From the NCBI GenBank assembly GCA_040772225.1, contig JAXGYO010000002.1, positions 124,001-188,000 of the forward strand: a stretch of 64,000 bases of DNA. Direction: 5' to 3'. Below are positions 60,148-64,000 of this stretch, one piece after another (the stretch's first letter is position 1; every line of letters starts with the position of its first letter). The notes under the pieces were generated by a model, which ran no database searches, was not told the origin of the DNA, and was given only the letters and a program-made list of their open reading frames with translations. A program made the translations under genes and the position numbers. The stretch is from JAAYED01 sp040772225. GTDB taxonomy: Bacteria > Chloroflexota > Anaerolineae > UBA1429.

Positions 60148-60176
60148 TTGCGCATTTTGAGAAAATATGCTACATA
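60148..60176 (+). promoter_or_regulatory. Candidate promoter of the lipoprotein gene (gap 59938-60256)
   Basis: TTGCGC (60148-60153), 17-bp spacer, TACATA (60171-60176) within an AT-rich island (60125-60180) in the 319-nt divergent gap. Expected start near 60183, leader ~74 nt. The remaining sequence shows no gene or repeat. Confidence 0.45.
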
Positions 60177-60256
60177 TATTGCATAGCAGAACGCTCTGCT
60201 GTCCTCAACTGGAATGAGACCGGTGAGGCGTATCCAATCGTGCGAGGAGGCATAGG

Positions 60257-60847
60257 ATGAAGTGGTCTGTTCGGCTGGCATTGGTGCTCGCGATTGCAGC
60301 AGTCTGTATGACAGCGGTCGGGTGTGGTGAGCAAGACACCACCGGTCTGGTTGCCGGCCAGCGAATATCTGCACGAGAGGCCTGGGACATCATTGAGCCC
60401 GTCGCGCTCCAGTGGAAGGCCGAATCGCTGATCATCGAGTGTCGGCCGCCCTCACGACCTGGCAAGGAGGACGTTGGCGTTGATGGGCTTTCCTCTGCAT
60501 GGCGCTTTATTGTCGCTCCCGAGGGGGACGGCAACCAGGCGTTCTTTAGCATTGACACGACAGCATCCCCAATCAAGCCCAATAGGTCCGATCAGGTCCG
60601 CCCCGCGGCCAAGGCCAGTCTGGATCCCGCAGATTGGAAGATCGATAGCCCTGAGGCCATGGAAATCGCCCTGGCAAACGGCCTGCAGGATTTTATCGAT
60701 GGACACCCTGGCTTTCAGGTCAAGACCATGGGCTTTGAGATCGACGTGACGCCTGAGGAAGGGGCCTACTGGATTCTCAGCGCCAAGGATGGCGCTGATA
60801 CGCTCACCCTCAAGATCAGCGTCGTCGACGGATCGATCCTTCCCTAG
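60257..60847 (+). CDS. Lipoprotein of unknown function
   Basis: 196 aa. Signal peptide with basic start and hydrophobic core ending in the lipobox AVGC, so Cys-23 would be lipidated. The mature part has ISAREAWDIIEPVALQWKAESLIIECRPPSRP, a WRFIVAPEGDGNQAFFSID region and IDSPEAMEIALANGLQDF followed by YWILSAKDG, a repeating alpha/beta pattern that could be two PepSY-like half-domains, but the match is weak. ATG 60257 has GAGGAGG 7 nt upstream. It faces the kinase-pyrophosphorylase fusion tail to tail. Confidence 0.7.
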   Translation: MKWSVRLALVLAIAAVCMTAVGCGEQDTTGLVAGQRISAREAWDIIEPVALQWKAESLIIECRPPSRPGKEDVGVDGLSSAWRFIVAPEGDGNQAFFSIDTTASPIKPNRSDQVRPAAKASLDPADWKIDSPEAMEIALANGLQDFIDGHPGFQVKTMGFEIDVTPEEGAYWILSAKDGADTLTLKISVVDGSILP

Positions 60848-60886
60848 GCTGTTGCAGACGTCAATACAGGCGCTGTGTGGTAACGC

Positions 60887-63800
60887 TCACGACCAGCCGC
60901 ACAGCGCCTCTACGTATGCCGCGGAACCGTCACGGTACCAGCCATCCAGTTGCTCCCGCTCTTTGAGCTGCTGGCCTCGCATGCTCGGAACGGCCAGGTA
61001 GACGCCGTTCCACTCGGGCAGCGCTGTCATATCACCCCAGAGCTTTTCGTACTGCGCCACGGGGTACACGTCTTCTTGCCCGTGGCCCCAGCGCTTTTTG
61101 ACGTCTTTGAGCGTGATATAGGTCGGCATACGATGCGCCATATCCCCGATCGCCTTCTCCACCGCTTGTGCGTCGTCGAGAGCGTCTCGTTCCAGCCCAA
61201 ACAGCCCAAGCAGTGCGTCAATTTGCAGCCAGAAGGTGTTTGAATTGTAGTAGGTAAGGTCAAATTCCTGCTCTTCCCGCGGGATCGCCAGACCTTCCAC
61301 GAGCCGCAGCCTGCCATCTACCCGGGCCAGCCCACCGCCGCGATCATGAACGCGACGCGGCACGACCTCCACGGCAAAAGGGGCCTGCCGGGCGAGCAAG
61401 TAGCCGACGATTGCTGGGTCCAGCGAGGCTCCCAGGGTGTCGACGTTGTGTACCATCAGGTACTGCAGTCCAGGATCGTCACGGAGTAACTGCCGCAAGA
61501 CGCCGCTACGAAAGAGATTGGGCACCTCATACCAGTGGCCTACGGGGTTGATGCACTGCACGGGTATATTGTCGGTATAGTCACTGCCCTCGCCCATGCC
61601 CTCTGCCCAGGCGATCAGCGCGGCGTTCAAGCTCTCGCGCACCTTTTGCGCCTGCTCGTCCAAGAGTTGCTGCGAAAGTTCCTCCCAGGCAAAGCGCAGA
61701 TCTCGCGCCATTGGCACCATACGCAGACCGATCGCACGTCCCTGACTGAGGTAGAGTGGACCGGAGTAACCATAGTTGCGCTGCTCAGCCATCGTCGCGG
61801 CGATAGGCTGGTGTGTCAGATAGCTCGTCGTGATGACGTGGGGCACTGGCGTACCACAGCTAAGAGCCGTCTGAGCACTCTTGGCGAGGTGCACCTGGAG
61901 AAAGGTCCGGTGTCGCCCCCCGAGCCGTGCGAACGGGTTAATCGCCTTGACGACTCCGGCTCCCTGGGTCCAGCGGCTGCCCACACCGCCGGCCAAAGTG
62001 ACCACAGCAACAGCGCCGTCAGCGAGTGCCTCCAGACCCCGTGCCAGCAACTCTCCATCCTCCAGCGGGACTACCGCCACGTCACCGGCGCCCACATCTC
62101 GAATCTCGCTGGTAGGCGGCAAGCGATTCTGTGCCAGCCCGATCTGGCCTGCGCGAAGGTCGCGCCGAATCTGCTCGTGCTCTTGCCGCTGAAAGCCATG
62201 ATCCCGCAGCAGTTGCTCCAGATCCTCCTCGCCCGCGCCGGCCGTCTCGCCTTGCGGGAGCAATGCATCCAGCAGCAGGCCCACCGTTGGCAAGAGATCC
62301 GATCGCGTGCGCACGGCCCGCGAGAACAGATCGAGTTCCGCCCTCCTTGCGTCTGAAAGAGCGTGTCTGCTCTGTCTGACCAGAGCAGGAACCGCAAGGG
62401 CATAGTACGGACCAGGCAAGAGGGCTCCCTCGCCCTGCAAGAACACCGCACAGCTTCCTTTTTCGTTGATGGCAAAATCGTAGACTACCGGATCCATAGC
62501 GAAAGGCAGCGCACTCTCAAGGCGGCGCTTTTCTGAGCACATGACCTCTAGCAACTGGTCCTGGGCATTCTCGCGCGCCTCCGGGGCCACCATGAATCCC
62601 ATTCCGCCGCCGGACATGCCGCCGAGCATCCAAAAGCCCCAGTAGGCGTCGCCCAGCGTCTTTCGCGCTCGTTCTATGATGGACTCGACGAACAGGTTCG
62701 TCGCCCACGGGATGATGGTCGTGAGCGGGCCGAAGAAATTGCGGGTCGTGGCCCGGCTAAGGTCCGCTACCGATCCGCCCTGCAATATTGCCAGTACCTG
62801 GTCCAGAATCTGGCCCGCCTCCTGGCGGGCGTGCCACTCGGCAGGCGAACGCAAGAGATAGCGCTCTGTCACCATCTCGAGAATGGGGCCCACGTTCTGG
62901 GCCATACCGCCGTGAACCAACACCAGGCTTTCCTGCAAGGCCCGGCGCATCTCCGGACGCACCTGATCCGGCCCCAGCAGCACGTGCTCCGGCAACAGCC
63001 GTCCCCGGCTGGAGCCCCATTCTGGGTCCCCCGGGGCAGCCACTACGCCGTGAATGAGCTTTACTCCCGGCCAGACGCCACCCGAATCCTGCCATCCGCC
63101 ACCGGATCCGGCCAACCACTCGCCCAGTATGGCCCTCGCTGCCACCTGCCGGCGCTCAGCCTCTTTGAGAGGACCCGACAGGCTGGATATCTGCCCGGTG
63201 GCACGCATCAGCGCAGCGATTAGCGCCGCCAGGAGCGTGGTACTGACAGCCAGGCGTGACCCTTTCGGTATCCCGCGAACATAACTTACGACTTCCAAAC
63301 CACAGCCGGGGCCGACAACGCGTGCCAGCAGCTCCGAGAGCGCCTGACCGCCTCCTTCAATTCCAGGCGGCACGATACCAGCAGCGATCACCGCCGCCTT
63401 GAGGAGCCCGAGATAGTCCCGGGCGTAATCGAACACCTCGCTGATCGTATCGATCTCCGCCTGTGCACCGAGATCGATACTGGCCAGCCGCAGCACGGGC
63501 TCATCGATCACGCGCACATAAGCGGAGACCGGAGGCTGCGGCGCGGGATCTCGGCCCCGCACGGCGAGGTCGATGGAAACATTGATCACTCGGGCACCCT
63601 CGGGATAATCCATACCAAGGAAAAAGATGTCACTCCAGCCGCTGTGCGTCAGGTCCATGCGTACTGGCGTTGACTCTACGAGGAGAGGGAACATCCCGGT
63701 GGCAGGATCTTGCTTTAGCAGAGGCTGAACGATCCTGAGAGGGTGATCGGCCGGATGTCCCATGCGAAACATCCAGCGGTTGCCAGCAAAGGACCGCACG

Positions 63801-64000
63801 CTGTGGCGCACCTGGTCGGCCAGCGTCTGAAATGCCAGTTGGTGATAGGCCAGGCTCAGGGCGCTGCAGAGGCCCTCGGACAGGCCCTGCGCCCGCGACG
63901 CAAACAGGAACGCGTCGATGGCCTCCTCAAAGCGGCGTTCTAGCAGGTGCGCATAGCCGGCATATGGAATCCGTCCCGGCCCGGCACCCGCCAGCAAGGG
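60887..64000 (-). CDS. Fusion of fucokinase-like GHMP kinase and UDPGP-like nucleotidyltransferase (5' end outside window)
   Basis: At least 1037 codons, open to the right edge. From the first visible residue: ~100 helical residues; residues ~109-480 match the L-fucokinase GHMP region (TPVRMDLTHSGWSD, ISEVFDYARDYLGLLKAAVIAAGIVP, GGGWQDSGGVWPGVKLI and LGGMSGGGMGFMVA, which equals the AGxGGGGF loop); a ~180-residue linker; then residues ~660-1036 are a UDPGP-type pyrophosphorylase (VVTLAGGVGSRWTQGAGVVKAINPF, PHVITTSYLTHQPI, QYLMVHNVDTLGASL, LTYYNSNTFWLQID). Together this would phosphorylate a sugar and make NDP-sugar. The kinase loop GSGLGTSS is altered to GSRLAVST. Opposite domain order to FKP. 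Convergent with the lipoprotein gene. Confidence 0.75.
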   Translation of the reverse strand, partial: PLLAGAGPGRIPYAGYAHLLERRFEEAIDAFLFASRAQGLSEGLCSALSLAYHQLAFQTLADQVRHSVRSFAGNRWMFRMGHPADHPLRIVQPLLKQDPATGMFPLLVESTPVRMDLTHSGWSDIFFLGMDYPEGARVINVSIDLAVRGRDPAPQPPVSAYVRVIDEPVLRLASIDLGAQAEIDTISEVFDYARDYLGLLKAAVIAAGIVPPGIEGGGQALSELLARVVGPGCGLEVVSYVRGIPKGSRLAVSTTLLAALIAALMRATGQISSLSGPLKEAERRQVAARAILGEWLAGSGGGWQDSGGVWPGVKLIHGVVAAPGDPEWGSSRGRLLPEHVLLGPDQVRPEMRRALQESLVLVHGGMAQNVGPILEMVTERYLLRSPAEWHARQEAGQILDQVLAILQGGSVADLSRATTRNFFGPLTTIIPWATNLFVESIIERARKTLGDAYWGFWMLGGMSGGGMGFMVAPEARENAQDQLLEVMCSEKRRLESALPFAMDPVVYDFAINEKGSCAVFLQGEGALLPGPYYALAVPALVRQSRHALSDARRAELDLFSRAVRTRSDLLPTVGLLLDALLPQGETAGAGEEDLEQLLRDHGFQRQEHEQIRRDLRAGQIGLAQNRLPPTSEIRDVGAGDVAVVPLEDGELLARGLEALADGAVAVVTLAGGVGSRWTQGAGVVKAINPFARLGGRHRTFLQVHLAKSAQTALSCGTPVPHVITTSYLTHQPIAATMAEQRNYGYSGPLYLSQGRAIGLRMVPMARDLRFAWEELSQQLLDEQAQKVRESLNAALIAWAEGMGEGSDYTDNIPVQCINPVGHWYEVPNLFRSGVLRQLLRDDPGLQYLMVHNVDTLGASLDPAIVGYLLARQAPFAVEVVPRRVHDRGGGLARVDGRLRLVEGLAIPREEQEFDLTYYNSNTFWLQIDALLGLFGLERDALDDAQAVEKAIGDMAHRMPTYITLKDVKKRWGHGQEDVYPVAQYEKLWGDMTALPEWNGVYLAVPSMRGQQLKEREQLDGWYRDGSAAYVEALCGWS

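Overview
The window looks like a chromosomal segment of a GC-rich Chloroflexota bacterium (Anaerolineae/Caldilineae-like), probably from a metagenome. This is inferred from the Pro/Thr 'PTxTP' linkers of a secreted protein, the large multispanning glycosyltransferase-like membrane proteins, the complete AddAB pair, many lone sugar isomerase/epimerase genes, and promoters of plain TTGACA-N17-TATAAT type in high-GC DNA. No phage, insertion sequence or CRISPR array is visible. The content is core metabolism plus accessory carbohydrate genes, with several decayed genes.

Layout. 1-6.5 kb (+): three polytopic glycosyltransferase-like or PTPS-related membrane proteins and a signal-peptide/linker/anchor surface protein. 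6.5-13.4 kb (-): addB-addA recombination nuclease. 13.6-15.2 kb (+): an amidohydrolase and an Mth938-like protein. 15.2-19.4 kb (-): a GT4 glycosyltransferase overlapping a DUF2723 membrane protein. 19.7-19.9 kb: a self-contained selenocysteine tRNA unit with promoter, tRNA and terminator. 19.9-31.4 kb: an Idh-type oxidoreductase, a PH-domain membrane protein, a GH78-like rhamnosidase, an ABC-permease remnant, a membrane protein, a flavin-binding protein, a cupin, a DUF91-like nuclease of lower GC, and a GH4 glycosidase/sugar kinase pair. 31.6-32.6 kb: two truncated genes joined tail to tail at a 6-bp microhomology. 32.7-37.8 kb (+): a five-gene sugar-catabolism operon ending in an Idh/aldo-keto-reductase fusion. 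37.9-45.5 kb: an HtrA protease, an M29-like peptidase/hydrolase/phosphoribosyltransferase set, a cytidylate-kinase-like protein, a ferritin-VIT fusion and a cupin. 45.5-47.2 kb: an orphan sugar-ABC ATPase behind a long leader rich in hairpins. 47.2-51 kb: a membrane protein, an isomerase, a serpin pseudogene and argJ. 51-56.4 kb (-): twin alpha/beta hydrolases, a 51-aa small gene, two histidine phosphatases and a DUF1537 kinase. 56.5-60 kb (-): cobO, a glyoxylate-carboligase-like enzyme and an iron alcohol dehydrogenase. 60.2-64 kb: a lipoprotein and a large fucokinase-like/UDPGP-like fusion that runs off the right edge.

How the genes fit together. Sugar handling dominates: hydrolysis (GH78, GH4), phosphorylation (BadF-type kinase, DUF1537 kinase), isomerisation and oxidoreduction (three TIM-barrel epimerases, two Idh proteins, AKR), uptake energy (MsmX-like ATPase) and activation plus transfer for surface glycans (kinase-pyrophosphorylase fusion, GT4, GT39-like proteins). 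The most notable items are the tRNA-Sec cassette, the kinase/UDPGP fusion with its unusual kinase motif, the Idh-AKR fusion operon, a Gcl-like enzyme that carries the catalytic glutamate classical Gcl lacks, a small gene with its own regulatory signals, and the structured leader of the ABC ATPase. All assignments come from reading the sequence; no database search was run.
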